A DNA stretch of 64,000 nt from Devosia sp. (lineage in GTDB: Bacteria; Pseudomonadota; Alphaproteobacteria; Rhizobiales; Devosiaceae), in NCBI RefSeq assembly GCF_028290435.1, contig NZ_JAQGJV010000025.1, positions 33,349 through 97,348 of the forward strand, read 5' to 3'. This document shows, one piece after another, positions 44,843-54,635 of this stretch. The position numbers and the translations under genes are program-made. The notes under the pieces are model-generated. The model was not told the DNA's origin. It made no database searches and saw nothing but the letters and a program-made list of their open reading frames with translations. Position 1 is the first letter of the stretch. The number at the start of each line of letters is the position of its first letter.

Positions 44843-45064
44843 ATGAGCAACGCCCTCGGCATCAGCCCACCCGTGATGATCAACCGCATCGTCGATCGCC
44901 TGGCCACCCCGCCCGGCGCCGAACTGGCCAAGGTCGCGATGCTACGCGCCAGGCTGGAAACCGCCGTGCAGGAAAAGATCGCCGAGAGCGCGGCCGTGAG
45001 CCCCGATGGCAAGGGCGAAGCGCCGGTGGTGGATAATGGCGCCGCTGTGGATCGGCTGATTTAA
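44843..45064 (+). CDS. Hypothetical small protein
   Basis: A 73-residue soluble protein rich in A, V and E, with one predicted amphipathic helix (AELAKVAMLRARLETAVQEK). No family is recognised. It starts five bases after the preceding small gene, so it may be translated by reinitiation. Codon use is like its neighbours. Confidence 0.5.
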   Translation: MSNALGISPPVMINRIVDRLATPPGAELAKVAMLRARLETAVQEKIAESAAVSPDGKGEAPVVDNGAAVDRLI

Positions 45065-45147
45065 GGTTCTTGAAGGGCCCGCTCATCGATTGAGCACCCC
45101 TACCTTTCTTCCCGCGGGCCACCCTCAACACGGCACAAGCGGCGAAA

Positions 45148-45174
45148 GGCCCGCGGATCAAGTCCGCGGGAAGG
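45148..45174. repeat. GC-rich palindromic element
   Basis: CCCGCGGA and TCCGCGGG form a perfect 8-bp stem around a five-base loop in the spacer between convergent genes. A related CCCGCGGGCC lies 40 bases to the left. It resembles palindromic elements dispersed in rhizobiales genomes and could terminate both transcripts. Confidence 0.55.
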
Positions 45175-45216
45175 GCCGGTGGGTGTGGAGCAATGCCCCC
45201 AACACTGTGGGCCCTC

Positions 45217-45882
45217 CTACCCCTTCACCAATTTCACCAGCGCGTCGATCACCGCATAACCATCCGGCGTATTCCAATGCGCGGGACCTTGCAGCACCGC
45301 CAGTTCGCACCCGTTCGCATCGAGGATCAAACTCGCCGGCAATCCCACCGTCACCGCCTCCTGCTTCAGGCGCTCGAAGGCCGCAAAAGTGTTGTCGGCG
45401 TAAAGCGGCAGATGGGCGAACTTGTTGTCGGCGAGGAATTTTCGCGCCTTGCCCAGCCCATCCTCCCCGATATCGAGATTGATCGGCAGCACCATGAAAT
45501 CATCCGAATTGTATTTGGCGGCCAATTCGTCCAGTGCCGGCATTTCCTCCCGGCAGGGCACGCACCAGCTCGCCCAGAAGTTGACCAGGAGGCCCTTGCC
45601 CTTGAAATCGGCGATATCCATCGGCTTGCCGTCCGCGTCCTTGAACGCCAGCGTCGCGTAACCGCGCCCTTCGCCAGTCGGGTTGAGCCCTGCCAATTCC
45701 CCCACCGAGGCGAAATCGATATCCAGCGCCGCGTCCTTCTGCACCGGGCATTCCTTGGCCGCCGCGCCATTGCCTAGCAAAACCCACGCCGCTATAGCTA
45801 CCGCCAAGACGGCAACCACCAGCACGATCACTAGGCGGGTGCGGTTGGAAGCTCCGGGGCGGGGCGCGTTTATATCGGTCAT
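45217..45882 (-). CDS. TlpA-family thiol:disulfide oxidoreductase
   Basis: A 221-residue membrane-anchored thioredoxin-like protein. A single membrane helix (about residues 16-36) precedes the periplasmic domain with the active site WCVPC in [14 protein letters not shown] and the cis-proline region GLPASLI. Such proteins reduce periplasmic disulfides, for example during cytochrome oxidase or cytochrome c maturation. The ATG at 45882 is preferred over a TTG four codons earlier. It diverges from argH, an arrangement conserved in many rhizobiales. Confidence 0.87.
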   Translation of the reverse strand: MTDINAPRPGASNRTRLVIVLVVAVLAVAIAAWVLLGNGAAAKECPVQKDAALDIDFASVGELAGLNPTGEGRGYATLAFKDADGKPMDIADFKGKGLLVNFWASWCVPCREEMPALDELAAKYNSDDFMVLPINLDIGEDGLGKARKFLADNKFAHLPLYADNTFAAFERLKQEAVTVGLPASLILDANGCELAVLQGPAHWNTPDGYAVIDALVKLVKG

Positions 45883-45904
45883 TTCAAGTCCCAAGGATCA
45901 GATG

Positions 45905-47353
45905 ATGAGCAACAAGATGTGGGGCGGACGGTTCAGCACCGGCCCCGATGCCATCATGGAAGAAATCAATGCGTCGATCGGTTTCGACCAGCGCTTGTAC
46001 CGCCAGGATATCGCCGGGTCGATTGCCCATGCCACCATGTTGGCAGAAACGGGCATTCTGACGCACGAGGATCGCGACGCTATCATCGGGGGTCTAACCG
46101 AGGTGCTCGACGAGATCGAGACCGGCGCCTTCACGTTCTCGCGCGCGCTCGAGGACATTCACATGAATGTCGAAAGCGCGCTGCGCGAAAAGATCGGCGA
46201 TGCTGCCGGGCGCCTCCACACCGCCCGCTCGCGCAACGATCAGGTGGCGACCGATTTCAAGCTCTATGTCCGCGACACCATCGATACGCTGCTGGTGCAG
46301 GTCAAAGACCTGCAACTGGCGCTGGTGACCCGCGCCGAGGACGAAGCCGAAACCATCATGCCCGGCTTTACCCATTTGCAAAGCGCCCAGCCGGTGACGT
46401 TTGGCCACCACCTGCTGGCCTATGTGGAAATGCTGGGCCGCGACGCAGGCCGGCTGGCTGACGCCCGTGTGCGGCTCAATGAGAGCCCGCTCGGCTCGGC
46501 GGCTTTGGCCGGTACGCCCTACCCGATCGACCGCCATATGACGGCCGAAAAGCTCGGCTTCGACCGGCCCACCGCCAATTCGCTGGACGCCGTCTCCGAC
46601 CGTGATTTCATCCTCGAAACCCTGGCCGCCGCGTCGATCTGCGCCATGCACCTGTCACGATTTGCCGAGGAAATGGTGATCTGGTCCTCGGCCCAGTTCG
46701 GCTTCGTCAAGCTCAGCGATAAGTTCACCACCGGCTCCTCGATCATGCCGCAGAAGCGCAATCCGGACGCCGCCGAACTGGTGCGCGCCAAGATCGGCCG
46801 TATCGTCGGCGCGCTGACCAGCCTCTTGATCGTCATGAAGGGCCTGCCGCTGGCCTATTCCAAGGACATGCAGGAAGACAAGGAAGTCGCCTTCGACGCG
46901 CTGGATTCGCTGTCGCTGTCGCTGGCGGCGATGACCGGCATGGTCAAGGACCTGACGGCAAACCGCGAGCGGATGCGCACCTCTGCCAGCGCCGGCTTCT
47001 CCACCGCCACCGATATCGCCGACTGGCTGGTGCGCGAAGTCAACATGCCGTTCCGTGACGCCCATCACGTCACTGGGCAGATCGTTGCGCTCGCCGAACA
47101 GAAGGGCTGTGGGCTGGAAGGGCTGACCATCGAGGACTTCAAGTTCGTCGACCAGCGCATCGATTCGCGCATCCATAAGGTGCTGACGGTTGAAGCTTCG
47201 GTCGCGGCCCGGCAGAGCTATGGCGGCACGGCACCGGCCAATGTGCTGATCCAGGCGGCGCGCTGGAAGACGGTGCTGACCGGCGAACCGCATGAGCCGC
47301 GTCCGCTCGGCAAAAAAAAGCATGGCGGCCATGGCGATGGCGGGGTTGAATAA
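45905..47353 (+). CDS. argH: Argininosuccinate lyase
   Basis: A 482-residue enzyme that splits argininosuccinate into arginine and fumarate, the last step of arginine synthesis. The fumarase/aspartase superfamily signature reads [20 protein letters not shown], and the N-terminus [20 protein letters not shown] is characteristic. The start codon at 45905 has AAGGA seven bases upstream; an ATG three bases earlier is equally possible. The C-terminal tail is unusually rich in K, H and G ([12 protein letters not shown]), beyond the usual end of the family. Confidence 0.95.
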   Translation: MSNKMWGGRFSTGPDAIMEEINASIGFDQRLYRQDIAGSIAHATMLAETGILTHEDRDAIIGGLTEVLDEIETGAFTFSRALEDIHMNVESALREKIGDAAGRLHTARSRNDQVATDFKLYVRDTIDTLLVQVKDLQLALVTRAEDEAETIMPGFTHLQSAQPVTFGHHLLAYVEMLGRDAGRLADARVRLNESPLGSAALAGTPYPIDRHMTAEKLGFDRPTANSLDAVSDRDFILETLAAASICAMHLSRFAEEMVIWSSAQFGFVKLSDKFTTGSSIMPQKRNPDAAELVRAKIGRIVGALTSLLIVMKGLPLAYSKDMQEDKEVAFDALDSLSLSLAAMTGMVKDLTANRERMRTSASAGFSTATDIADWLVREVNMPFRDAHHVTGQIVALAEQKGCGLEGLTIEDFKFVDQRIDSRIHKVLTVEASVAARQSYGGTAPANVLIQAARWKTVLTGEPHEPRPLGKKKHGGHGDGGVE

Positions 47354-47380
47354 TTTCCTGCCCGGCCTGATGTTGGATGC

Positions 47381-48097
47381 ATGCAAACCCGCCTGCGCCT
47401 GACCCCTGACCACATTGCCCATGTGCATCGCGACATCCCCGATCCGGGGCCGTCGCTGCTGGAGGGCTTTCGGCCCGCCGAAGACGCCGACTATGACGCC
47501 GAAATCGAGCGGCTGCTGGCAACCGCACCAACGCCGGACGACATCTGGGTGTTCGGCTATGGCTCGCTGATCTGGAACCCCTGCTACCCGTTCACCGAAC
47601 AGCGCACCGCCTTGGCGCATGGCTGGCACCGCTCCTTCACGCTGGGCTGGGATTTTCGCTTCCGCGGCGACAAGCAGACCCCCGGCCTGATGATGGCTAT
47701 CGATCGCGGCGGCCAGTGCAAAGGCGTGGTGCATCGCCTGCCCCCCGAGACGGCCCGGCAGCACCTCGATGTGCTGATCCGACGCGAAATGAGCATGGTG
47801 CCCACCGCGTTTCCCGGCCGCTGGATTACGGTCAAAACCGCGGCCGGTCCGGTCTGCGCGCTGACCTTCGCCATGGACCGCAGCAGCCCGCGCTATATTG
47901 GTGGGCTCACGCCGGAGGCCACCGCCGACGTGCTGGCAAAAGCCTGCGGGTTTAAGGGTTCGATGGCCGAGTATCTGCATGCCACGGTACTCAAGCTGGA
48001 GGAGATGGGCATACACGACAGCTATTTGTGGCGCCTGCAGGGGCTGGTCGCCGATCGCATCGATGCGGCGCGATTGGGAGTGCGCAACGATGCATAA
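47381..48097 (+). CDS. ChaC-type gamma-glutamylcyclotransferase, copy 1
   Basis: A 238-residue protein of the ChaC family, which breaks glutathione or gamma-glutamyl peptides to 5-oxoproline. The substrate-binding YGSLIW motif occurs in WVFGYGSLIWNPCY, and GWHRSFTLGWDFRFRG, LMMAIDRGGQCKGVVHRLP and GFKGSMAEYL follow. It is longer at the N-terminus than E. coli ChaC. It starts 28 bases after argH and overlaps copy 2 by eight bases. Confidence 0.9.
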   Translation: MQTRLRLTPDHIAHVHRDIPDPGPSLLEGFRPAEDADYDAEIERLLATAPTPDDIWVFGYGSLIWNPCYPFTEQRTALAHGWHRSFTLGWDFRFRGDKQTPGLMMAIDRGGQCKGVVHRLPPETARQHLDVLIRREMSMVPTAFPGRWITVKTAAGPVCALTFAMDRSSPRYIGGLTPEATADVLAKACGFKGSMAEYLHATVLKLEEMGIHDSYLWRLQGLVADRIDAARLGVRNDA

Positions 48098-48806
48098 GCC
48101 GGGCCGCCCGATGGCGCTGACTGAACGCCATGTCGCGTTCCTCCAACCACCGGCCATCGCGGAGGAAATGCCACCGCCACCCGCCGGCATGATCCAGGGG
48201 ACGCGCGAGGATCACCTCGCCACTATTGCCAGCCTCATGGCCGAAGAGCCCGAAACCAGCGAAGTCTGGTTTTTTGCCTATGGCTCGCTGATCTGGAAGC
48301 CGGCCTGCGACTTCGTGGAACTGCGCACCGGGCTGGTGCGAGGTTGGCACCGCTCGTTTTGCCTGGGGTGGAACAACCGTTTTCGCGGCAGCGACGAAAA
48401 CCCCGGCCTGATGCTGGCTTTGGATCGCGGCGGCGCCTGCAAGGGCGTGCTTTACCGCATCCCGGCCAATGCGGTCGAAGACAACCTGGTTAAGCTGTTG
48501 GAGCGCGAAATGGGCTGGCGGCCCTCGCCGTTTCCGCCGCGCTGGGTCACCGTGCAAAGCGGCGAGCGCAGCATTCGCGCGCTGACGTTTTGCATTGATC
48601 GGAACAGCGGCCGCTATGTCTCGGGGCTATCGGTCGAGCAGATCGCCGATGTGCTGGCCACCGCCGTGGGCTCACGCGGCTCGATGGCCGAATACCTGTT
48701 CGCCACCGTCACGCACCTCGAAGTCCTTGGCATCCACGATCCGCATCTGTGGCAATTGCAGGATCTGGTCGCCCGACGGATCGAGGCGGTTTACGGCAGC
48801 GGCTGA
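48090..48806 (+). CDS. ChaC-type gamma-glutamylcyclotransferase, copy 2
   Basis: A 238-residue paralogue of the preceding gene, with AYGSLIWKPACDF, RGWHRSFCLGWNNRFRGSDE, LMLALDRGGACKGVLYRIP and GSRGSMAEYLFATV. The two proteins align over nearly their full length, so they arose by tandem duplication. The ATG at 48090 has GGGAG nine bases upstream and lies inside the end of copy 1. A third ChaC homologue occurs at 55906-56448. Confidence 0.9.
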   Translation: MHKPGRPMALTERHVAFLQPPAIAEEMPPPPAGMIQGTREDHLATIASLMAEEPETSEVWFFAYGSLIWKPACDFVELRTGLVRGWHRSFCLGWNNRFRGSDENPGLMLALDRGGACKGVLYRIPANAVEDNLVKLLEREMGWRPSPFPPRWVTVQSGERSIRALTFCIDRNSGRYVSGLSVEQIADVLATAVGSRGSMAEYLFATVTHLEVLGIHDPHLWQLQDLVARRIEAVYGSG

Positions 48807-48882
48807 CAACTGGCGCTTTTGTTTTCTGCACGCTTGGCATAGATCAGGCGCAACCGGCGTCACCCTCCTGAAAGAGCCTGCC

Positions 48883-50142
48883 TTGGTCCACCATTTCCAG
48901 CATCGCGACGGCACGCTGTTCGCCGAAGACGTCAACCTGAACGAATTGGCGGCCGAAGTCGGTACCCCGTTCTACGTCTATTCCAGCGCCACTTTGCGCC
49001 GCCATGTGCGCGTCGTCAAAGCCGCGTTCGAGGGCATTCCGACGCTGCTCGCCTACGCGATGAAGGCCAATTCCAACCAGGCCGTGCTCAAGCTGATGGC
49101 CAGCGAAGGCGCCGGCGCCGATGTGGTCTCGGGCGGTGAGCTGGAACGCGCGCTGGCGGCCGGAATCAGGCCGGACATGATCGTGTTTTCGGGCGTCGCC
49201 AAGACCGTCGCGGAGATGCGGCGCGGCTTGGAAGTGGGCATCCACTGCTTCAACGTCGAAAGCGAACCTGAGCTGGAACGGCTCGATATGATCGCCGGCT
49301 CGATGGGCAAGGTCGCCCGCGTTTCGGTGCGCATCAATCCCGATGTCGATGCCAAGACCCATGCCAAGATTTCCACCGGCAAGGCCGAGAACAAGTTCGG
49401 CATCCCTTATGCCCGTGCCCGCGAGGTCTATGACCGCATCGCCGCCATGCCCAACGTCAAGGCGGTCGGCGTCGATATGCATATCGGCAGCCAGATCACC
49501 GATTTGGGCCCGTTCGGCGATGCGTTCCAGTTGATGGCCGAACTGGTCGGCCAATTGCGCGCCGATGGCCACGCGATCGAGCATGTCGATGTCGGCGGGG
49601 GCCTCGGCATTCCCTACAACGAGAACGAGGACGCGCCGCCGTCGCCGGAATCCTATGCGTCCGTGATCCGCGACAAGGTCGGCTCGCTCGGCTGCAAGCT
49701 GGTGATCGAGCCGGGCCGGCTGCTTGTCGGCAATGCCGGCATTCTCGTCACCAAGGTCGAATATGTGAAGGAAGGCGGCACCAATTTCGTCATCGTCGAT
49801 GCGGCGATGAACGATCTGATCCGCCCCACGCTCTATGAAGCCCATCACGATATCCAGCCGGTCAACCACTCCAATCTCTCGCCCATCACCGCCGATATCG
49901 TTGGCCCGGTCTGCGAGACGGGCGATTATCTCGCCAAGGCGCGTACCATGCCGGGCGTCAAGGAAGGCGACCTGCTTGCGGTGATGAGCGCCGGGGCCTA
50001 CGGCGCGGTGATGGCCTCAACCTACAATTCGCGCGCCCTGAGCCCCGAAGTGCTGGTCGATGGCCCGCGCTACCATGTCATCCGCCCGCGCAAGTCGATC
50101 GCCGACCTGCTGGCGCTCGATAGCGTGCCCGATTGGGTGTGA
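48883..50142 (+). CDS. lysA: Diaminopimelate decarboxylase
   Basis: A 419-residue PLP enzyme that converts meso-diaminopimelate to lysine. The PLP-binding lysine is in LLAYAMKANSNQ, the glycine-rich loop is HVDVGGGLGIPY, and the catalytic cysteine region is GPVCETGD. The start is probably a TTG at 48883 with AAAGAG upstream, giving the normal length; there is no better ATG. It follows the two chaC genes. In many rhizobiales argH and lysA are separated by a small lipoprotein gene instead. Confidence 0.93.
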   Translation: MVHHFQHRDGTLFAEDVNLNELAAEVGTPFYVYSSATLRRHVRVVKAAFEGIPTLLAYAMKANSNQAVLKLMASEGAGADVVSGGELERALAAGIRPDMIVFSGVAKTVAEMRRGLEVGIHCFNVESEPELERLDMIAGSMGKVARVSVRINPDVDAKTHAKISTGKAENKFGIPYARAREVYDRIAAMPNVKAVGVDMHIGSQITDLGPFGDAFQLMAELVGQLRADGHAIEHVDVGGGLGIPYNENEDAPPSPESYASVIRDKVGSLGCKLVIEPGRLLVGNAGILVTKVEYVKEGGTNFVIVDAAMNDLIRPTLYEAHHDIQPVNHSNLSPITADIVGPVCETGDYLAKARTMPGVKEGDLLAVMSAGAYGAVMASTYNSRALSPEVLVDGPRYHVIRPRKSIADLLALDSVPDWV

Positions 50143-50169
50143 CCTCGATTGTTCCCTGAACTCGATCTG

Positions 50170-50285
50170 GTCCCCTCCCCCTCGAGGGGAGGGCTAGGGT
50201 GGGGGGGGAACTCTCAACAGGAGCGGCGCCACTCAGGCGGATGGCTCCCCCCACCCCTAACCCCTCCCCTCAAGGGGGAGGGGAA
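50170..50285. repeat. Long imperfect inverted repeat (CCCTCCCC-type)
   Basis: The left arm (50171-50210) and the right arm (50246-50285) are about 40 bases each and are inverted copies with roughly 90 percent identity by eye. Both have the pattern CCCCTCCCC..GGGG plus CTAGGGTGGGG or its complement. A 35-base spacer separates them. This kind of element is common between genes in alphaproteobacteria and could act as a terminator or be a small palindromic mobile element. Confidence 0.75.
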
Positions 50286-50302
50286 CAAGATCGGTGCTCA
50301 CC

Positions 50303-51403
50303 ATGACCACCATCACCGACCGCGAACTCAATCGCGCTACTCTCGCCCGGCAGATACTGCTGGGGCGTGTCGATAGCCTGATCCCCGAGGCCGTGGCCTT
50401 TCTGCTTGGGCTGCAGGCCCAGACCACCAATGGGCCCTATCAGGCGCTGTGGAACCGTCTGTCCGGCTTCACCCACCAAGCCCTGACCACCCTCATCGCC
50501 GACAAGACCTTGCTGCGCGCCACCACCATGCGCACGACGCTGCATCTGCACACGGTGGACGACATGCGCGCCATCCGCCCGCTCTTGCAGCCAATGCTGG
50601 ACCGCACCTTCGCCTCGCCAGCCAAGGCCCGAACCATCAAGGCCGACCGTGCCGCCGTGCGCACCCTTGGGGTTGAGCTGTTGAACCAGCAGCCGATGAC
50701 CGCGGGCGACTTGGGCAAGCGCCTGCTGGAGGCATTTCCCGACAGCGACCCCTATGTGCTGGCCCAGGTCGTGCAGGGCGCCGAAACGCTGGTGCAGATC
50801 CCGCCCACCCGAATCTGGGGCCATGGTGGCCCGCCGTTGCTAACCCGCATCGAAAGCTGGATTGGCCAGGGCGTCGCCAAGCCGATCGACATGCCCGCAT
50901 TGGTGCTGCGCTACCTCAAGGCCTTCGGCCCCGCCAGCGTCGCCGACATGCAGCACTGGTGCGGACTGACCCGGCTGGCACCAGCCTTCGAGGCGGTTCG
51001 CGACCAGCTCATCACTTTCACCGCCGAGGATGGCCGCACGCTCTATGACCTGCCGGACGCACCGCGCCCCGATGCCGACACACCCGCGCCACCCCGCTTT
51101 CTGCCCGAATATGACAACGTCTATCTGGGCTTTGCCGACCGCCGCCGCATCCAGTCCGACCTGGCGCGGGCGCGTATGCCACTGGTCAACGGCTATCCGT
51201 CGACCTTCACGGTGGATGGTTTCATTGCCGGAAAATGGTCGCTTGCGCGGCGCAAGGACACCGCAAACCTGACCCTGACGCCGTTCCGCACCCTCTTGAA
51301 GCGTGAATTGGCGGCGGTGGACCAAGAGGGCCGTGCCATGGCCGGTTTCCTGACCGAGGGTGCCGCCGCGATCACCCCGACCGTCCTGCCGGTCGCCGAC
51401 TAG
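50303..51403 (+). CDS. Winged-helix DNA glycosylase family protein (AlkX/HTH_42)
   Basis: A 366-residue protein of the winged helix DNA-binding (HTH_42) family that includes AlkZ and YcaQ, which unhook DNA crosslinks. The QxQ motif is QAQ at residues 38-40 (LLGLQAQTTNGPYQALWNRL). Later segments TTMRTTLHLHTVDD, GGPPLLTRIESWIG, FLPEYDNVYLGFADRRRI and FTVDGFIAGKW match the family. The ATG at 50303 is preferred over a GTG three codons before. Its stop shares CTAG with the convergent cpdR gene. Confidence 0.85.
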   Translation: MTTITDRELNRATLARQILLGRVDSLIPEAVAFLLGLQAQTTNGPYQALWNRLSGFTHQALTTLIADKTLLRATTMRTTLHLHTVDDMRAIRPLLQPMLDRTFASPAKARTIKADRAAVRTLGVELLNQQPMTAGDLGKRLLEAFPDSDPYVLAQVVQGAETLVQIPPTRIWGHGGPPLLTRIESWIGQGVAKPIDMPALVLRYLKAFGPASVADMQHWCGLTRLAPAFEAVRDQLITFTAEDGRTLYDLPDAPRPDADTPAPPRFLPEYDNVYLGFADRRRIQSDLARARMPLVNGYPSTFTVDGFIAGKWSLARRKDTANLTLTPFRTLLKRELAAVDQEGRAMAGFLTEGAAAITPTVLPVAD

Positions 51404-51813
51404 GTCGGGTCCTGCGCCTGCCGGCCCTGCGACACGATCTCGATCGGTCGGCCCGCCAGCGCATCATCGACCTTGGCCAAGAGGTCGGCCAGCGTGAACG
51501 GCTTGACGATGACGTCATAGATCAACTCGTGCAGGCCGTGGGCCTGTTCGCGCTGGTCGGCAAAGCCAGTCATGAGCACGATGATCACTTCGGGAAAGCT
51601 GGCCGCCACCGTCAGCGCCAGCGCGATCCCGTCCATGATGGGCATCTTGATATCGGAGAGCAGCAGGTCAAACCGGCCCTGTTCGGCATCCATGATTTCC
51701 GCGGCCAGCCCCCCATCTTCGGCGGACACCACCTCGTGCCCCTTCATCTTGAGGGCGCTGATGACGAAGGCGCGCACCGAGTCATCGTCTTCGGCAACCA
51801 GAATTCGGGCCAT
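51400..51813 (-). CDS. cpdR: Single-domain response regulator CpdR
   Basis: A 137-residue receiver-only protein closely resembling CpdR, which controls ClpXP-dependent CtrA proteolysis in the alphaproteobacterial cell cycle. It has the start ARILVAEDDDSVRAFVISAL, the phosphoacceptor aspartate in LLLSDIKMPIMDGIALAL and the text LMTGFADQREQA. The ATG at 51813 overlaps the stop of the upstream gene by one base and follows GGAGGGA. The tail beyond residue 118 is variable. Confidence 0.93.
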   Translation of the reverse strand: MARILVAEDDDSVRAFVISALKMKGHEVVSAEDGGLAAEIMDAEQGRFDLLLSDIKMPIMDGIALALTVAASFPEVIIVLMTGFADQREQAHGLHELIYDVIVKPFTLADLLAKVDDALAGRPIEIVSQGRQAQDPT

Positions 51814-52655
51814 CAATGTCCCTCCGTGCTGGCAGGCTGGACCGGAGCGGCACTGCGTGTCGATCCACCGCCGGCGAAGCTGAGCCGCACGTTCACCGCA
51901 TCGACCGGCGGCAGCGGCAACTGGGTTTCAAATGTAGCACGTTCGCCAGCCATCATGTCACGCACGTCCGGCGTGACGCTCCACTCATAAATGCCATTGC
52001 CCGACGCCCCGAGCAGCGTCACCACCACCGCGGGCACCACGACCGGGGCCTTTTGCAAGCCCACGATCTGCGCCGAAACCACGAGGACTTCCTTGCCTTC
52101 GCGCAGGGTGCGCAAAGTGGTCAGGCGATCGAATTCCAGCCCGATGACATTGACCGGCAGCCCAATGGACGCATAGACGCCCGCCATGGCCGGAAACTGT
52201 TCGACCACCTGCACCCGCCCGAAATAGCCGCCGGCGAGCAAGCCCACCAGCGCGACAGCGCTCGCGACCCGCGCCACCCGCTGCAACCGCGCCATCGGCA
52301 ATTTTGCCACCAGGGCATTCTGCCGGCGCAAGAACGCCCGCTGCCGCTTGCGGATCAGCGCCGGATCGACTTTTGCCGCATCCCTGCCGTCAATCTCGGC
52401 GGCTTCGTCTGCCTCGGCCTTGCGTTCGGCCAGTTCGGCGGCCACCCGGCGCTCTTCGCTGACCAGGGCATCATCCAGCGCATCCTCGGCGACCGCGCGC
52501 ACCAGCGGATCGGCATCGCCAAAGGCGTCCGGATCAAGCGGCTTCTGCGACCAGGCCTGCTGGCAATGCGCACATTGCACCTTGCGGCCAGTCGAGCCGA
52601 TCGCCTCATAGGTGACCTGGTAGCGCGTCTGGCAATGTGGACAGGTGATGATCAT
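51813..52655 (-). CDS. MJ0042/zinc-ribbon and DUF3426 membrane protein
   Basis: A 280-residue protein. The N-terminus carries a zinc ribbon (CPHCQTRYQV...VQCAHCQQAW). A charged coiled region rich in A/E/R spans about 60-110, one membrane helix lies near 128-148, and the C-terminal DUF3426-like part (LGASGNGIYEWSVTPDVRDM) is probably periplasmic. The gene diverges from ftsE and is coupled to cpdR, an arrangement seen in rhizobiales. Its biochemical role is unknown. Confidence 0.85.
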   Translation of the reverse strand: MIITCPHCQTRYQVTYEAIGSTGRKVQCAHCQQAWSQKPLDPDAFGDADPLVRAVAEDALDDALVSEERRVAAELAERKAEADEAAEIDGRDAAKVDPALIRKRQRAFLRRQNALVAKLPMARLQRVARVASAVALVGLLAGGYFGRVQVVEQFPAMAGVYASIGLPVNVIGLEFDRLTTLRTLREGKEVLVVSAQIVGLQKAPVVVPAVVVTLLGASGNGIYEWSVTPDVRDMMAGERATFETQLPLPPVDAVNVRLSFAGGGSTRSAAPVQPASTEGH

Positions 52656-52869
52656 GGGTCAGACGAGTTGGGAAAGAGACGCTGGCACGAGCCTAACGCG
52701 ATGGTGTTAAAACTCTTGAAATCAACGCCATCTTCCTGTCGGCGAACCATATTTGCACCGTATTCGCGCCCCATTGGCCTGGGCCTGCGGCATCGGGCGC
52801 CAACGCCTGTTATGATGTCGCCGACGATTGATTCGCCGCCAGGGCCGATCGCGTCGCAAGGGGGCAAGC

Positions 52870-53547
52870 GTGGAGCCTGACGGATTGATCGAGTTTTCCG
52901 ATGTCGGGCTGCGCTATGGCAATGGCCCCGAAATTTTGCGGGACCTCAGCTTTTCCATTGAGCCCGGCTCGTTTCATTTTCTGACCGGTCCCTCGGGCGC
53001 CGGCAAGACCAGCCTGTTGCGCCTGCTGCTGCTGTCGCTGAAACCCTCGCGCGGCCGCGTCACCATGTTCGGCGAGGACGTGACCCATCTGGACCAGGAC
53101 CGCCTGCTGCAGATGCGCCGCCATATCGGCATCGTGTTCCAGGAATTCCGCCTGCTCGACCATCTGACAACGTTTGAGAATGTCGCGCTGCCGCTGCGCG
53201 TGCTGGGCCAGCCCGAGGCCGAATATCGCCCCAATGTCACCGAGCTGCTCGAATGGGTAGGGCTGGGCGAGCGCATGAATGCGCTGCCCTCGCTGCTCTC
53301 CGGCGGCGAGAAGCAGCGCGCCGCCATTGCGCGCGCCGTTATCGCGCGCCCCAAAGTGCTGCTGGCCGACGAGCCCACCGGCAATGTCGATCCCGATCTG
53401 TCAAGCCGCCTGGTGCACCTGTTCGCCGAGCTGAACCGGACGCTGGGCATGACCATCATTCTGGCCACGCACGAATTGCCGCTGCTCGACCAGTTTTCCT
53501 ATCCGCGCATGCTGCTGTCCAAGGGCGAGCTGGTGATCCATGCTTGA
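52870..53547 (+). CDS. ftsE: Cell division ATP-binding protein FtsE
   Basis: A 225-residue ABC ATPase that, with FtsX, activates septal peptidoglycan hydrolases. It has Walker A GPSGAGKTSLLR, signature LSGGEKQRAAIARA and Walker B VLLADEPTGNVDPDL, all typical of FtsE. The GTG at 52870 follows AAGGGGG; the longer upstream frame is less likely. It overlaps ftsX by eight bases. Confidence 0.93.
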   Translation: MEPDGLIEFSDVGLRYGNGPEILRDLSFSIEPGSFHFLTGPSGAGKTSLLRLLLLSLKPSRGRVTMFGEDVTHLDQDRLLQMRRHIGIVFQEFRLLDHLTTFENVALPLRVLGQPEAEYRPNVTELLEWVGLGERMNALPSLLSGGEKQRAAIARAVIARPKVLLADEPTGNVDPDLSSRLVHLFAELNRTLGMTIILATHELPLLDQFSYPRMLLSKGELVIHA

Positions 53548-54478
53548 GATGTTGCGGCTCCTCAAAGCCATCCTGCCGCGCCATGGCGGCGCCGCCCCCA
53601 TCGTGCCCGAGCGAAGCGTCGCCGGCCGCACCCTGCTGCTGATGATCACCATCATGAGCTTCCTCTCCGCCGTCACCTTGGGCGGCGTGGTGCTGGTGCA
53701 AAAGTCCGCTATCGCCTGGTCGGCCGATGTGGGCCGCGAAGTCACCATCCAGATCCGCCCGGTCGAGGGCGAGGTGATGGAGAGCAACCTGCGCACCGCC
53801 GTCGCCCTGGCCGAAGCCACGCCCGGCGTCGCCTCCGCCCGCCCGCTAACCGAGGCGGAAAGCCAGAAGCTGATCGAGCCCTGGCTCGGCGCGGGTCTCG
53901 ACCTCAGCGCCATCGAAATTCCGCGGCTCGTGGTGGTGCAACTGGGCGATCCGGTCGATGCCGATATCGCCAAGCTGACCCGCGACCTGACCGCTATCAA
54001 GGGCGCGAGCCTCGATACCCACGCCGCCTGGCGCCAGCAGCTCAACACCATGGCGGGCGCCATCGTGCTATCGGGCCTGATGGTGCTTGGGCTGATCGGT
54101 GTGGCCACCGTCCTGGCCATCATCTTCGCCACCCGCGGCGCCATGGCGTCCAACCGTGAAATCGTCGACGTGCTGCACTATATCGGGGCCTCCAACAAGT
54201 TCATTGCCGGGGAGTTCCAGGGGCGCTTCCTGTCCATCGGCCTGCAAGGCGGGCTGTTGGGTGCGCTGGCGGCGACGCTGTTCTTTTTCATCGTCGGCAC
54301 CGGGGCGGGCAATATGCTGTCGAGCGAGGCCAGTGCACAGGTCGGCGTGCTGTTCGGGCGCTTCGCGCTCGGCATCGATGGCATTATCGGCATCGCCGCC
54401 GTCATTCCGGTGATCGCGGCGCTGACGGCCATCACGTCGCGCCTGACGGTACGCCGCTTCCTCGCCCAGACGTCCTAG
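53540..54478 (+). CDS. ftsX: Cell division protein FtsX
   Basis: A 312-residue inner-membrane protein with four membrane segments (about residues 30-55, 170-195, 225-250 and 280-300) and an extracytoplasmic domain after the first one (VTIQIRPVEGEVMESNLRTA). The FtsX-type permease region reads NREIVDVLHYIGASNKFIAG. It forms the FtsEX complex with the preceding ATPase. The gene end is followed by a 157-base spacer before plsC. Confidence 0.92.
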   Translation: MLEMLRLLKAILPRHGGAAPIVPERSVAGRTLLLMITIMSFLSAVTLGGVVLVQKSAIAWSADVGREVTIQIRPVEGEVMESNLRTAVALAEATPGVASARPLTEAESQKLIEPWLGAGLDLSAIEIPRLVVVQLGDPVDADIAKLTRDLTAIKGASLDTHAAWRQQLNTMAGAIVLSGLMVLGLIGVATVLAIIFATRGAMASNREIVDVLHYIGASNKFIAGEFQGRFLSIGLQGGLLGALAATLFFFIVGTGAGNMLSSEASAQVGVLFGRFALGIDGIIGIAAVIPVIAALTAITSRLTVRRFLAQTS

Positions 54479-54635
54479 CACCGGGCGCCTGTCACGTACG
54501 TTCTGTACATTGACGCGTAAACGGCGGAAGACTGGTGTTTGGCGCCGGCATCACAATGAGCCGCGCTTCTAGCCAAGCCATCATTGTTTGATTATGAGCA
54601 GTCATCGGCGCCCAGCCGCGAGAGAGACGTAACCC

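Noticed and set aside
54495..54515. GTACGTTCTGTAC near the end of ftsX as a second SOS box
   Set aside because: It has only one GTTC and does not fit GTTC-N7-GTTC.
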